From Shewanella sp. UCD-KL21 (lineage in GTDB: Bacteria > Pseudomonadota > Gammaproteobacteria > Enterobacterales > Shewanellaceae), in the NCBI RefSeq assembly GCF_001957135.1, contig NZ_MPHK01000010.1:90290-154289 (forward strand): a DNA stretch of 64,000 nt, written 5' to 3'. The notes under the pieces are model-generated. The model searched no databases. It worked only from the letters and a program-made list of their open reading frames with translations, and was not told the DNA's origin. The position numbers and the translations under genes were made by a program. Within the stretch, counting starts at the first letter, position 1. Each line of letters starts with the position of its first letter. This document shows, piece by piece, positions 34,953 through 44,684 of this stretch.

Positions 34953-36347
34953 TTATAAGTTCTCTTCAGCAAACTCTGCTAAGCGAGATCGCACCACGCC
35001 ATTAAGGTAAATATTGGCACTGCCATCAAAGTCTTTAAAACGCTCCACAATATAGGTTAAACCTGATGTCACCGCCGTCAAATAGGTTGAGTCTATTTGC
35101 GCCAAATTACCACAACACACCAGTTTGGTGCCCTCACCCATACGGGTGATCATGGTTTTGATTTGCGATGCGGTCAGATTTTGGCATTCATCCAAAATGA
35201 CCACTGAGTTTTGAATCGAGCGGCCACGCATAAAGTTAATCGATTTAAACTGCACGTTGGCCTTTTCCATGATGTAGTTCATGCTGCCGGTGGGGTTAAC
35301 ATCATTTTTATGCAGCACCTCAAGCGTATCGGTAATTGCCGCAAGCCAGGGCGCCATTTTTTCCTCTTCGGTGCCGGGTAAAAAACCGATGGACTCGGCA
35401 ATTTCTGGGGTGTTACGGGTTACAATGACTTTTTCGTACTGGTTTTGCTCAACTACCAGCTCAAGTGCCGCCGCCATGGCAATTAAGGTTTTACCGCAAC
35501 CGGCGGGGCCGGTGAGGATCACTAAGTCAATATCAGGATCTAGCAAAGCATTTAACGCCATCCCCTGATAAATATTCTTAGGTTTAACGCCCCAAGCTTG
35601 CAAATGATTAAGCCTTTCGCGGCCATAATCAATAATATTAAGGTGTGTTGCGGTTTTGCTGGCAACCTTGCCGCAAAAGTCAGAGGTTTCATCGATAAGG
35701 TATTGATTACAGTAAAAAGGCTCGTTACCAACGGCTTCAATATCCAGTTGATGGACGACTTTGCCTGCTTCTCTATCGGTAGAGACTTTATCCACCTTGT
35801 CCCAAAAATCACCGTCAAACTGATAAAAGCCTTTCGCCAAAAAGCGAATATCATCAATTAACTGATCGGTGCGATAGTCTTCAACTCGCTCAATACCCGC
35901 CCCTTTCGCTTTAAGGCGCATATTAATGTCTTTGGTGACTAATACCACCTGACGAGGCTGATGCAGATTTTGTAGATGAAGTGCGGTGTTAATAATACGA
36001 TTATCGTTATTATCACCTGGCAGAGCGCCAATGATAAATTCGATTTGATGGTCGGGGAAAATAGATAAACTACCTGATACGTCTAAATGTCCTTCGCGGC
36101 TTGGGAGTGCAACGCCGTTGAGAATTTGCTCTGGCGAGGTCTTACCGCCAAGTATGTCTTCCAATGCCCTAATCGCGACCCGGGCATCACGGCTAATATC
36201 GTGCTTTCTATCCTTTATATTGTCTAATTCTTCTAACACAGTCATGGGAATGATTACGTCATGTTCTTTAAACGAATATATCGCTAAAGGTTCATGTAGT
36301 AACACATTAGTATCCAGTACAAACAACTTTCTGTCGTCTCGTTCCAT
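34953..36347 (-). CDS. PIN-domain/PhoH-family ATPase
   Basis: The 464-residue protein starts at the ATG at 36347, where GGAGG lies 5 nt upstream; a longer frame to 36437 has no such signal. An N-terminal PIN ribonuclease domain (about 1-150: KLFVLDTNVLLHEP, VLEELD, DNRIINTAL, VTKD) is joined to a PhoH P-loop ATPase (about 230-464: TGPAGCGKTLIAMAAALE, VTRNTPEIAESIGFLPGTEEEKM, RGRSIQNSVVILDECQNLT). This PhoH2-like layout is associated with RNA unwinding and cleavage. It is divergent from rapA. The RNA target is unknown. Confidence 0.92.
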   Translation of the reverse strand: MERDDRKLFVLDTNVLLHEPLAIYSFKEHDVIIPMTVLEELDNIKDRKHDISRDARVAIRALEDILGGKTSPEQILNGVALPSREGHLDVSGSLSIFPDHQIEFIIGALPGDNNDNRIINTALHLQNLHQPRQVVLVTKDINMRLKAKGAGIERVEDYRTDQLIDDIRFLAKGFYQFDGDFWDKVDKVSTDREAGKVVHQLDIEAVGNEPFYCNQYLIDETSDFCGKVASKTATHLNIIDYGRERLNHLQAWGVKPKNIYQGMALNALLDPDIDLVILTGPAGCGKTLIAMAAALELVVEQNQYEKVIVTRNTPEIAESIGFLPGTEEEKMAPWLAAITDTLEVLHKNDVNPTGSMNYIMEKANVQFKSINFMRGRSIQNSVVILDECQNLTASQIKTMITRMGEGTKLVCCGNLAQIDSTYLTAVTSGLTYIVERFKDFDGSANIYLNGVVRSRLAEFAEENL

Positions 36348-36544
36348 GGCGCCTCCAGAGTGCCCAATACAAAATGTAACTATGGGATTAAAGCAATATA
36401 AACTCCTGATCATAAGCTGGAATAATCGAATCACCATGATTGATTTTCAACCAAACTCAAATTTACTATGCCAGTAATTTTATCAAGTCTCAATATCATT
36501 TTATTGATTAAAGGTTCGAGTTTAAGTTGTTAAAGTTGGCACTG

Positions 36545-36574
36545 AGATGACACCAAGATGACACTAAGATGTCA
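36545..36574. repeat. Short 11-bp tandem repeat in the phoH/rapA gap
   Basis: AGATGACACCA, AGATGACACTA and AGATGTCAAAA follow one another with an 11-bp period, about one helical turn, 130-160 nt before the rapA start. The remaining 355-bp gap shows no other gene. Confidence 0.6.
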
Positions 36575-36702
36575 AAAATTCGCTGGCGTAAAAGTGAAAT
36601 TCCTTCAGATGAATATTTAAATCACTGCTAGAATTTAAATTGAGCAGCGTTTGGTATAACATACGCGCCCTTTGTGTTTATCGTCCCGAATGAGAGTAAA
36701 AA

Positions 36703-39609
36703 ATGCCGTTTTCTTTAGGTCAACGCTGGATTAGTGATACCGAGTCAGAACTTGGTTTAGGAACTGTGGTTGCTGTTGAAGGCCGCATGGTGACAGTATT
36801 GTTTCCTGCCGCCGATGAGAACCGTTTGTTCTCCCGCAGTGAAGCGCCATTAACTCGTGTAATTTTTAATCCCGGTGACTCCGTAGAAAGCCATGAAGGC
36901 TGGAGTCTAACCATCAGTGAAGTCGAAGAAAAAGATGGTTTAGTCACCTATGTAGGCATCCACAGTGAGACCAACGAGACGGTCCGTCTGCGTGAAACCT
37001 TACTGAACCACAACATTCGCTTTAATAAACCACAAGACAGATTATTTGCCGGTCAAATTGATCGTCTAGAGCGCTTTGGGATCCGTTACCAAAGCCAAAT
37101 GCTACGCCATAAACTGGCCACCTCAGATTTACTGGGGCAACAAGGCCCACGTGTTGGCTTAATTCCTCATCAACAGTGGATTGCCCATGAAGTCGGTCGT
37201 CGCTATGCCCCGAGAGTACTGTTAGCCGATGAAGTGGGTTTAGGTAAAACCATTGAAGCCGGCCTTATTATCCATCAGCAATTATTAACGGGCCGCGCTG
37301 AACGTATCTTAGTGATTGTGCCTGACACGCTGCGCCATCAGTGGTTAGTTGAAATGCTGCGCCGCTTTAACTTACGTTTTTCTATTTTCGATGAAGATCG
37401 CTGCGTTGAAGCCTATGCCGATAACGACAACCCTTTTTACACTGAGCAATTAGTGATTTGTTCATTAGAACTATTACGTAAAAAGCGCCGCTTAGAGCAA
37501 GCTGTCGATGCCGATTGGGACTTAATGGTCGTGGATGAAGCTCATCACCTTGAGTGGAGCGAAACCGCCCCAAGTCGTGCTTATCAAATCGTTGAAGCCT
37601 TAAGTGAAGAAGTTCCTGGGGTGTTATTGCTCACGGCAACGCCGGATCAATTAGGTCACGAAAGTCACTTTGCTCGTTTACGTTTGCTGGATCCAGATCG
37701 CTTCTACGACTACAACGCGTTTCTTGAAGAAGAAAAAAGCTATCAAAGCGTTGCCGAAGCCGCCGAAGCCTTAGCTGCCAATAACAAGTTAGCAGACAGT
37801 GCCGTTGCCAGCTTAACCGAATTACTCAGCGAAAAAGACATCAGCGCAAGCATTAAGCTTATCCAAGCTGATGATGTCGATGCTGACGCCCAGCAAGCTG
37901 CTCGCGCTGAGTTATTACAAGATTTACTCGACCGTCACGGTACTGGCCGCATTTTATACCGTAACAGCCGCGCCTCTGTCAGTGGCTTCCCGACCCGTAT
38001 TTTTAATCCGCATCCACTGGCTATGCCGCAAGAATATGTCACGGCTGAGCGCGTTAATGCCATGATGGGTTCGAAAAAATCAGCGCTAGATCAAGCTAAG
38101 CAATCACTAAGCCCTGAAAAGCTGTATCAAGCCTTTGAAACCGACAGTGCCAGTTGGTGGAAGTTTGATCCGCGTGTCGATTGGTTAATTGAATTCTTAA
38201 AAGATAATCGCAGTAAAAAAGTGCTGATTATTGCTAGCCAAGCAGAAACGGCATTAAGCCTTGAAGAAGCACTGCGCACCCGTGAAGGTATTCAGGCAAC
38301 CGTATTCCATGAAGGCATGTCGATTATTGAACGTGACAAAGCCGGCGCGTACTTTGCCCAAGAAGAAGGCGGCGCTCAGGCGTTGATTTGTTCTGAAATT
38401 GGCTCTGAAGGGCGTAACTTCCAGTTTGCCAGTCAATTAGTGCTATTTGATTTACCGCTTAACCCTGACTTACTTGAGCAACGTATTGGTCGATTAGACC
38501 GTATTGGTCAGCAAAATGATATTCAAATTCATTTGCCATACCTTGAAGACACCGCCCAAGAAAGACTGATGCATTGGTATCATCAAGGCTTAAACTCATT
38601 TGAACTTACCTGTCCAAGTGGCCATGTATTGTTCAATGAATTTGCTGATGAGCTAATGAACGTACTCAACGATGACAACCCAGAGCTAATGACAGAGCTG
38701 CTTAACGGCACCCAAAGCCGTTACCAAGCACTTAAGCAAGCCATGGAGCAAGGCCGCGATAAGTTGTTAGAGATTAACTCCCATGGCGGCGAGCAATCTA
38801 AAAAGTTAGTTGAACGCTTAGCGGAGCGAGACTCAGATACTCACTTAATTGGATCAGTGATCCGCTTATGGGACATTATCGGTGTCGATCAAGAAGATCG
38901 CGGTGAGAACTCCATCGTATTACGCCCAAGTGAGCACATGCTATTCCCATCGTACCCAGGTCTGCCTGAAGATGGTATTTCTGTGACTTTTGATCGTGAA
39001 ACCGCCCTATCTCGTGATGATATTGCCTTTATCTCCCAAGAGCATCCATTAGTGCAAACGGCGTTAGACTTAATCACTGACTCAGAAACCGGCACTACCA
39101 GTGTCGCTGTGCTTAAAAACAAGGCCTTACCCGCTGGAACCTTGTTCCTTGAGTTAATTTATATGGCTGATGTTTCGGCGCCTAAGTCATCACAGCTTTA
39201 TCGCTATATGCCACCAACCCCTATCCGAGTATTATTGGATAAAAGTGGCCAAAACTTAGCTGATAAAGTCGATTATAAGAGCTTTGATAAACAGTTAAGT
39301 GCGGTTAACCGTCATATTGCCAGTAAGCTTGTGAATGCATCACAACCTATTTTGCACCCGTTACTGGCCAAAGGTCAGCAACAGGCTGAAATTGAATTAG
39401 CCAAACTGGTTGAGCAAGCCCGTGAAAAAATGACTACCCAGCTAACGAGTGAGTTGACCCGACTTGAAGCGCTAAAGGCGGTGAATCCGAATATTCGAGA
39501 TTCTGAAGTGGACTTTATTCGCAATCAAATGGCTGAATTAAATGGCTATATTGATGATAGCCAATTCCAACTTGATGCCATTAGAATGGTATTAGTTAGC
39601 CACGTATAA
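36703..39609 (+). CDS. rapA: RNA polymerase-associated ATPase RapA
   Basis: RapA (HepA) is a Swi2/Snf2 ATPase that binds core RNA polymerase and helps recycle it. The 968-residue length equals E. coli RapA. It opens with the [20 protein letters not shown] tudor-like region. It has Walker [28 protein letters not shown] (DEAH box), [11 protein letters not shown], and in the second lobe [16 protein letters not shown] and [19 protein letters not shown] precedes the ATG. Transcribed alone with its own terminator. Confidence 0.97.
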   Translation: MPFSLGQRWISDTESELGLGTVVAVEGRMVTVLFPAADENRLFSRSEAPLTRVIFNPGDSVESHEGWSLTISEVEEKDGLVTYVGIHSETNETVRLRETLLNHNIRFNKPQDRLFAGQIDRLERFGIRYQSQMLRHKLATSDLLGQQGPRVGLIPHQQWIAHEVGRRYAPRVLLADEVGLGKTIEAGLIIHQQLLTGRAERILVIVPDTLRHQWLVEMLRRFNLRFSIFDEDRCVEAYADNDNPFYTEQLVICSLELLRKKRRLEQAVDADWDLMVVDEAHHLEWSETAPSRAYQIVEALSEEVPGVLLLTATPDQLGHESHFARLRLLDPDRFYDYNAFLEEEKSYQSVAEAAEALAANNKLADSAVASLTELLSEKDISASIKLIQADDVDADAQQAARAELLQDLLDRHGTGRILYRNSRASVSGFPTRIFNPHPLAMPQEYVTAERVNAMMGSKKSALDQAKQSLSPEKLYQAFETDSASWWKFDPRVDWLIEFLKDNRSKKVLIIASQAETALSLEEALRTREGIQATVFHEGMSIIERDKAGAYFAQEEGGAQALICSEIGSEGRNFQFASQLVLFDLPLNPDLLEQRIGRLDRIGQQNDIQIHLPYLEDTAQERLMHWYHQGLNSFELTCPSGHVLFNEFADELMNVLNDDNPELMTELLNGTQSRYQALKQAMEQGRDKLLEINSHGGEQSKKLVERLAERDSDTHLIGSVIRLWDIIGVDQEDRGENSIVLRPSEHMLFPSYPGLPEDGISVTFDRETALSRDDIAFISQEHPLVQTALDLITDSETGTTSVAVLKNKALPAGTLFLELIYMADVSAPKSSQLYRYMPPTPIRVLLDKSGQNLADKVDYKSFDKQLSAVNRHIASKLVNASQPILHPLLAKGQQQAEIELAKLVEQAREKMTTQLTSELTRLEALKAVNPNIRDSEVDFIRNQMAELNGYIDDSQFQLDAIRMVLVSHV

Positions 39610-39628
39610 TACACTGCTAACTCGAAGT

Positions 39629-39656
39629 AAAAAGCCCTGAACTTCAGGGCTTTTTT
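39629..39656 (+). terminator. Terminator after rapA
   Basis: AAGCCCTGA-ACT-TCAGGGCTT followed by T's, 20 nt past the stop. Confidence 0.9.
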
Positions 39657-39779
39657 GTCTCTATTTTTTGTCATTGTGTTAAGTGTTTAGCGTGTACATA
39701 AGCTCATAAACATAAGCTCGTAAACATAAGCGCACAAGCCTATAGTGATGACATCGCAAGATTCGTTAAGGACGCCACA

Positions 39780-40652
39780 TTGCCGCTAAAGCCGCTGCTT
39801 GTTTTATCTGTTACCAGTCTTTTTAGTATCAGCCTTTTCTGTCACAGCGCTATGGCAGCCAGTGAGTTGCCTGCTGCTAATGCTGAAAAACAATTTATCA
39901 GCGTCCAAGATCAACAACAGCCAGTTTGGGTTAAACCTTGGCAAGGCTCACGCCAGCGCGGCGCCGCGATTATCATTGGCCCAACAGATTCGGCAGCCAG
40001 TGGCAGCGGGCTTAGCCGCTATCTAGGTAACCAAATTCCAGTATACGGCTGGGCAAGCTTGAGTATTAAAGCCACTGAAGGCTTATATCGACCTAACTTT
40101 GCCACCGCCGCCGAAGAAATCCCTAAAGCCGGTAAAGCGCAGTTAAGCCTCAATAGCCAGCAAAAGGCGCCAAGATTTAGCTCAAGCCAACTACTTGAAC
40201 TGCGTAACTTTCAGCAAGGATTGATGGTGGACAGTCTCAACCAATTGCAAGGTATTGAGGCGCAGTTCCCAGGAAAAAGACTACTAATCGTCAGCGATGA
40301 TAGTGCCGGCATGGTCATTAACTTACTTTTTGAAGCTAAGCTAGCCAAGCCCGACTTGTTAGTGGTGATCAACCCCTATCGTGAATATGAGCAGATTATT
40401 GCGCCGCAACATCGCGGTTTATCCATTGGCCAACAGCTGAGTGAAATAGATATCCCAATACTGGATCTGCAATCTGCCGATGCTCATCAAATCTCTATAA
40501 CTGAAACGGCTAGCAGAAAAGCACTCAATAAAGCGAAATCGAGCCAGCATTACCGCCAATACCGATTAGCGCTTAATCTTGATAATCAAAGTGGTTGGGA
40601 GCAAGTGCTGCATCATATTGCAGGCTTTGGCAAAACCATTACCGCCCGATAA
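39780..40652 (+). CDS. DUF3530-family secreted protein, alpha/beta-hydrolase-like
   Basis: A TTG start (AAGGA about 9 nt upstream) gives 290 residues with a signal peptide (about 1-26, CHSAMAA). The mature part has GAAIIIGPTDSAASGSG, VYGWASLSIKATEG, LLIVSDDSAGMVINLL in place of a nucleophile elbow, and LLVVINPYREY. This looks like DUF3530, thought to be a hydrolase-fold family whose activity is unproven. The SDDSAG segment keeps a Ser at the elbow, but a full triad is not obvious. The A6G3 microsatellite begins at its stop codon. Confidence 0.75.
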   Translation: MPLKPLLVLSVTSLFSISLFCHSAMAASELPAANAEKQFISVQDQQQPVWVKPWQGSRQRGAAIIIGPTDSAASGSGLSRYLGNQIPVYGWASLSIKATEGLYRPNFATAAEEIPKAGKAQLSLNSQQKAPRFSSSQLLELRNFQQGLMVDSLNQLQGIEAQFPGKRLLIVSDDSAGMVINLLFEAKLAKPDLLVVINPYREYEQIIAPQHRGLSIGQQLSEIDIPILDLQSADAHQISITETASRKALNKAKSSQHYRQYRLALNLDNQSGWEQVLHHIAGFGKTITAR

Positions 40653-40695
40653 AAAAGGCAAAAAAGGGAAAAAAGGGAAAAAAGGGAAAAAAGGG
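40651..40695. repeat. 9-bp microsatellite (five units of A6G3)
   Basis: AAAAAAGGC followed by four exact AAAAAAGGG units starts at the last two bases of the DUF3530 stop codon. The stop's T lies outside the repeat, so slippage would not change the protein. It supplies the pyrimidine tract for the leftward terminator beside it. Confidence 0.9.
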
Positions 40696-40715
40696 CCAGC
40701 ATATCGCTGACCCTT
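40687..40715 (-). terminator. Terminator after the crotonase gene
   Basis: On the minus strand AAGGGTCAGC-GATAT-GCTGGCCCTT (one mismatch) runs into TTTTCCCTTTTTT. The gap to the crotonase stop is about 175 nt. Confidence 0.6.
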
Positions 40716-40890
40716 AATGGTTATTTGCTTATTTTTTAAGACTGAGCAATAAGCCGTATTGTTAATTATTTCAATAACATCGCGCAATAATCAATCTCCA
40801 ATGGCCTTTCAGCTATTCACTAAATTTGTGTAATCCAGTATTGGCCGCGCTAGTCTAAAGCTGATTAACTCACAACTGACTCACTTGTTA

Positions 40891-41697
40891 TCACCACCAA
40901 GGCTGGCGAGACTGATAAGCCTGCTCGGTTTGCTTTATTTCACGATTAGCGGCAATGATACGGTTTTTACCCACTAGCAGGCGAACTTGGCTTAAAGACT
41001 CACGACTTAATAACCGCCTAGTGGAGGCTGACCAACTATGATTAATACTCATTTTAATAGCCGCATTTACATCAGGAGAGCGAGTCATAAACTGCTCAGC
41101 AAGCTCAATAGCACGCTGCAATGGCTGTGAACTTTTCTCGGTCACTAAGCCAAAGTCTAGCGCCTCTGCGGCCGATAACACTTCTGCGCTATAGGTAATT
41201 TGTAAGGCCTTATCTTTGGGCATCACTTGTCTAAGCGCTGCCAGTCCTGCCATATCAGGCACTAAGCCCCATTTTGATTCCATAATAGACAGCTTGGCAT
41301 CATCACTTGCAATACGAATATCTGCCCCTAGCGCAATTTGCATACCGCCACCAAAACAGCAGCCATCTAATACTGCAATCACCGGGATGGGTAAACGCTG
41401 CCAGCCAATAGACACCCGCTGGGCTAAGTTGGCATTACCTGGTAGCCATTTGAACAGCAATTTGGCAATCATGGAGGGGGATTTAGCAATCGCTTTAACA
41501 TCTAAGCCTGAAGAAAAGTTACCATCGGCGCCGGATAATATGACCGCATTAATCTCACTATCTTTTCTGATATTTTTAATGGTTTTATCAATAGCTTTAA
41601 ACATTTCATAATTGAGCGCGTTATATTTATCTGGTCGGTTTAGCGTCACAAAAGCAATACCGTTTTGTTTTTTTAACGCCACTAACTTCTTATTCAT
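40891..41697 (-). CDS. Crotonase-fold protein (enoyl-CoA hydratase family) with atypical active site
   Basis: The 268 residues include the first oxyanion-hole loop NFSSGLDVKAIAKSP and the second CCFGGGMQIALGADIRIA. Of the two glutamates used by enoyl-CoA hydratases, the first position is Gln120 (GGGMQ) while the second is retained as Glu140 (MESKWGL); their 20-residue spacing equals that in hydratases. Single-glutamate members are often isomerases or other acyl-CoA enzymes, so hydratase activity is uncertain. AAGGA is 6 nt before the ATG. Transcribed alone. Confidence 0.85.
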   Translation of the reverse strand: MNKKLVALKKQNGIAFVTLNRPDKYNALNYEMFKAIDKTIKNIRKDSEINAVILSGADGNFSSGLDVKAIAKSPSMIAKLLFKWLPGNANLAQRVSIGWQRLPIPVIAVLDGCCFGGGMQIALGADIRIASDDAKLSIMESKWGLVPDMAGLAALRQVMPKDKALQITYSAEVLSAAEALDFGLVTEKSSQPLQRAIELAEQFMTRSPDVNAAIKMSINHSWSASTRRLLSRESLSQVRLLVGKNRIIAANREIKQTEQAYQSRQPWW

Positions 41698-42078
41698 TGT
41701 TCATCCTTAATATAAATAATAACTGGTCAGTCCAGAAGTTACGTTAGCATAAATTAGCTTATTGGCGAATAGTTAAGCTAATTTGATATTATTCATAAGC
41801 TGCTAAAAGTACAGCAAATATATGTTCCCGCAGGAACAAAAAGTGCCGTCAAAATTCAGTTTTACTGCTTTTAAGGGCATTTTTTCGTTAAACGCCAAAA
41901 AATTGTCGATTTTGGGTGCGAAAAGTCAGCAATAAGTTGTAGTATGTTTGCTCATAAAAAGTAACATTACTCGTCGAGTCATTTTTCTTGTCTAATCGGT
42001 GTTCGTTTAAGCGCTCGATCGAGTAATAGCTAATGCATTCAAAATAATAATAACCCTGTAAAAGGATCTGCTGTAGCC
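41698..42078. other. Intergenic region before the response regulator
   Basis: 381 bp without a gene, holding promoters for two divergent genes. One compact hairpin is visible: TGTTCC-CGCA-GGAACA at 41823-41838, followed by AAAAAG. The hairpin could be a protein site or part of a leader RNA. Confidence 0.5.
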
Positions 42079-43074
42079 ATGACTATTCCTATTTTAATCT
42101 GTGATGACTCAGGATTAGCCAGAAAACAAATGGCGCGAACACTTCCCAAACATTGGGATGTTGAAATCAGTTACGCCGCCAATGGTGCAGAAGGCTTGGA
42201 GGTGATCCGTCAAGGAAAAGGGGAAATTGTCTTTCTCGACCTTAATATGCCCGTCATGGATGGTTATGAAGTACTAGAAGCCATTCAGCGAGAAGACTTG
42301 CCCGCGTTAGTCATTGTAGTCTCTGGTGATATTCAAACAAAAGCCCATGAGCGAGTAAAAGCCCTTGGCGCATTAGATTTTATTCAAAAGCCGGTTAGTG
42401 CTGAGTCCATCAGCAATATCTTAGAAGAATACGGCATTTTAACTTTGGCCCTTAAACAATCAACCAATGACACGCCGATGTTTAAAGTTGATTTACGTGA
42501 CGCTTGCCAAGAAATTGCTAATGTCGCCATGGGCCGCGCTGCCGACTTATTAGCGAAACTCCTCGATGTTTTTGTAAAACTGCCAATCCCCAACGTCAAT
42601 GTTTTAGAAGTCAGCGAACTGACCATGGCGCTTAAAGCCACCGAAGAAAGCTCGAAGATTTCTGCATTATGCCAAGGCTTTATCGGCGCTGGTGTGGCCG
42701 GTGAGGCGTTATTGCTGTTCCATGATTCAAGCTTTGCTGACATGGCTAAACTCATGGGCCACAGCGATCCTGAAGATGCTAACAATGAAATTGAAGTGCT
42801 CATTGATACTGGTAATGTGCTTATTGGGGCATTTTTAAATGGCATTTCAGAGCAGCTTGATATGAAGTTTAGTCAAGGTCACCCCGTTGTACTGGGTCGC
42901 CACTGCACGGTAAATGAGCTTATCCATGACAACTCAGAAAAGTGGCAACGCACCCTCGCCATGGAAATCAATTATCAGATTGAAGACCACAATATTCAGT
43001 GCGACTTGTTACTGTTATTTACCGAAGACTCAATTCCGACATTGAATGCAAAACTTCGCTATATATTTGAATAA
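42079..43074 (+). CDS. Response regulator with CheX/CheC-like output domain
   Basis: This 331-residue protein has an N-terminal receiver (about 1-125; ICDDSG acid pocket, phospho-Asp54 in VFLDLNMPVMDG, SGD, Lys in IQKPVS). A C-terminal domain (about 140-331) resembles CheC/CheX phosphatases (LAKLLDVFVKLPIPNV, GAGVAGEALLLF, EVLIDTGNVLIGAFLNGISEQL). Such proteins can dephosphorylate receivers or act as scaffolds. An 88-nt gap links it to the diguanylate cyclase gene, so the pair probably forms one signalling unit. There is no kinase next to it. Confidence 0.85.
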   Translation: MTIPILICDDSGLARKQMARTLPKHWDVEISYAANGAEGLEVIRQGKGEIVFLDLNMPVMDGYEVLEAIQREDLPALVIVVSGDIQTKAHERVKALGALDFIQKPVSAESISNILEEYGILTLALKQSTNDTPMFKVDLRDACQEIANVAMGRAADLLAKLLDVFVKLPIPNVNVLEVSELTMALKATEESSKISALCQGFIGAGVAGEALLLFHDSSFADMAKLMGHSDPEDANNEIEVLIDTGNVLIGAFLNGISEQLDMKFSQGHPVVLGRHCTVNELIHDNSEKWQRTLAMEINYQIEDHNIQCDLLLLFTEDSIPTLNAKLRYIFE

Positions 43075-43162
43075 ATTACAATAATCACTATACAAACAGT
43101 TAGTTAATTGCAATAACTTAACATTGCATATAAAAAGAATAATACAATACGGATGTTAGAAC

Positions 43163-44122
43163 ATGGCTACTGATCAAAGCGCAATGAACGAGCTACACTG
43201 GCTTATTGATATGGTACAAACCATTGAAGTTGGCTTGGTGGTATTAGATCGTGACTACAATATCCAGCTTTGGAATGGTTTCATGGAAAACCATAGCGGT
43301 GTGTCACCTAACAGTATTAAAGGTCAAAATCTTTTTGAAGTTTTTAACGATTTACCCTCTGAGTGGCTTAAGCAAAAAATGGAGTCGGTATTTTTACTCA
43401 AAAACCGCTCTTTCATCAGCTGGGAGCAGCGCCCTTATGTCTTTCAGTTTAAAAATTATCGCCCGATCACTGGCCGCGCAGATTACATGTACCAAAACAT
43501 TACCTTGCTGCCACTGGCGTCGCTAACGGGTGAAATCACCCATATTAGTATTATTGTTTATGATGTAACTGATATCGCCATCAATAAGTTACAGCTAAAA
43601 TCAGTCAATGAGCAATTAGAAACACTCAGCCAAACTGACAGCCTAACCCAGTTGTATAATCGCCGTCATTGGCAAGTTTGCTTTGAAAAAGAATACGAGC
43701 GCTTTGCCCGTTATGGTGAAAAAGCCAGTATGATCATGATTGATATCGATCATTTTAAAGCCATCAATGATAAATACGGCCACCCTGCTGGTGACAAAGT
43801 TATTCAAAGCCTCGCCAACATATTAAAGCAATCATTACGTGAAACTGATTTTGCCGGCCGCTATGGCGGTGAGGAGTTTGCGGTAGTATTAACTTATACC
43901 ACCGCAGCTGAATCAAAATACTTCACTGAGCGCCTGCGTAAAAAAGTCGAGGCCTCGCAAGTGGTTTATAACAATCAAATCATTAAAATGACCATCAGTA
44001 TTGGCGTTAATGATTTATCCTCTGCCACCACTAGCAGTGAAAGTTGGCTATCCGGTGCCGATAAAGCCTTATATCAATCGAAAGAAAATGGCCGTAATCA
44101 AACCACGGTATTTGAAAAATAA
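43163..44122 (+). CDS. PAS-GGDEF diguanylate cyclase
   Basis: The 319-residue cytoplasmic protein has an N-terminal PAS domain (about 12-140; IEVGLVVLDRDYNIQLWNG) and a GGDEF domain (about 150-317). The domain contains DSLTQLYNRR, DIDHFKAINDKYGHPAGD and the intact active-site motif GGEEF (235-239). RETD at 226-229, five residues before it, is the inhibitory c-di-GMP site. It should therefore make c-di-GMP with feedback control. It follows the CheX-type response regulator on the same strand. Confidence 0.94.
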   Translation: MATDQSAMNELHWLIDMVQTIEVGLVVLDRDYNIQLWNGFMENHSGVSPNSIKGQNLFEVFNDLPSEWLKQKMESVFLLKNRSFISWEQRPYVFQFKNYRPITGRADYMYQNITLLPLASLTGEITHISIIVYDVTDIAINKLQLKSVNEQLETLSQTDSLTQLYNRRHWQVCFEKEYERFARYGEKASMIMIDIDHFKAINDKYGHPAGDKVIQSLANILKQSLRETDFAGRYGGEEFAVVLTYTTAAESKYFTERLRKKVEASQVVYNNQIIKMTISIGVNDLSSATTSSESWLSGADKALYQSKENGRNQTTVFEK

Positions 44123-44165
44123 CCCGCTGAGATTCATTTTATAACCCCAGTGATCAGCCATTAAA

Positions 44166-44187
44166 AAGCCCACAATGAAGTGGGCTT
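44166..44187. terminator. Terminator between the diguanylate cyclase and rraB
   Basis: AAGCCCAC-AATGAA-GTGGGCTT with A's to the left and TATTTATT to the right, between convergent genes. Confidence 0.8.
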
Positions 44188-44225
44188 ATTTATTAAACGA
44201 GTGACGCTAGTTAAGCGATAATGAT

Positions 44226-44627
44226 TTAGAAACCGTCGTCTTCTAAGTCTTCATCTTCATCAAGCTCTTCTTCGTCACCAATAAAGAAGGTGCCCCAGCC
44301 GTCATAATCAACTTTTTGCTTGGCAGCAAGCAGCATTAACTGCTCACAAGCTTTATCAAGTAACGATGCTTCAAGAGCATGATTGGCAATTGCATCAAAG
44401 CAAATAATGGTTGAGCCATCTTCAAGCTCCATCTCTTCTGCATCGTTAACTTCAAAACCTAATTTGAAAGCATCAACAGCGGCTTTTTCTAAACGATCAA
44501 AGTTAGTCGAAGAGAAATGATGCTCGATAGTATATTCAGCATCAGCTTGTGAACCATCATCAAGCAGCGCCTGAATAATTTCACGGTTCTCGGCAAATTG
44601 CTCTTTAAGTTGAGCTTCAATAGACAT
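44226..44627 (-). CDS. rraB: Regulator of ribonuclease E activity B
   Basis: RraB binds RNase E and modulates its action on certain mRNAs. The 133-residue acidic protein matches the family: [49 protein letters not shown], and DYDGWGTFF near the end, with a very acidic tail. GAGAGA lies before the ATG. Transcribed alone. Confidence 0.94.
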   Translation of the reverse strand: MSIEAQLKEQFAENREIIQALLDDGSQADAEYTIEHHFSSTNFDRLEKAAVDAFKLGFEVNDAEEMELEDGSTIICFDAIANHALEASLLDKACEQLMLLAAKQKVDYDGWGTFFIGDEEELDEDEDLEDDGF

Positions 44628-44684
44628 GGATTCTCTCCGTTAACAAATTTAAATACGCTATAAGGCTAATTATACGTGATAAAG

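Noticed and set aside
40566..40787. ORF with an FPFFPFFPF repeat
   Set aside because: It is the reverse translation of the A6G3 microsatellite and the end of the DUF3530 gene, without a ribosome site.
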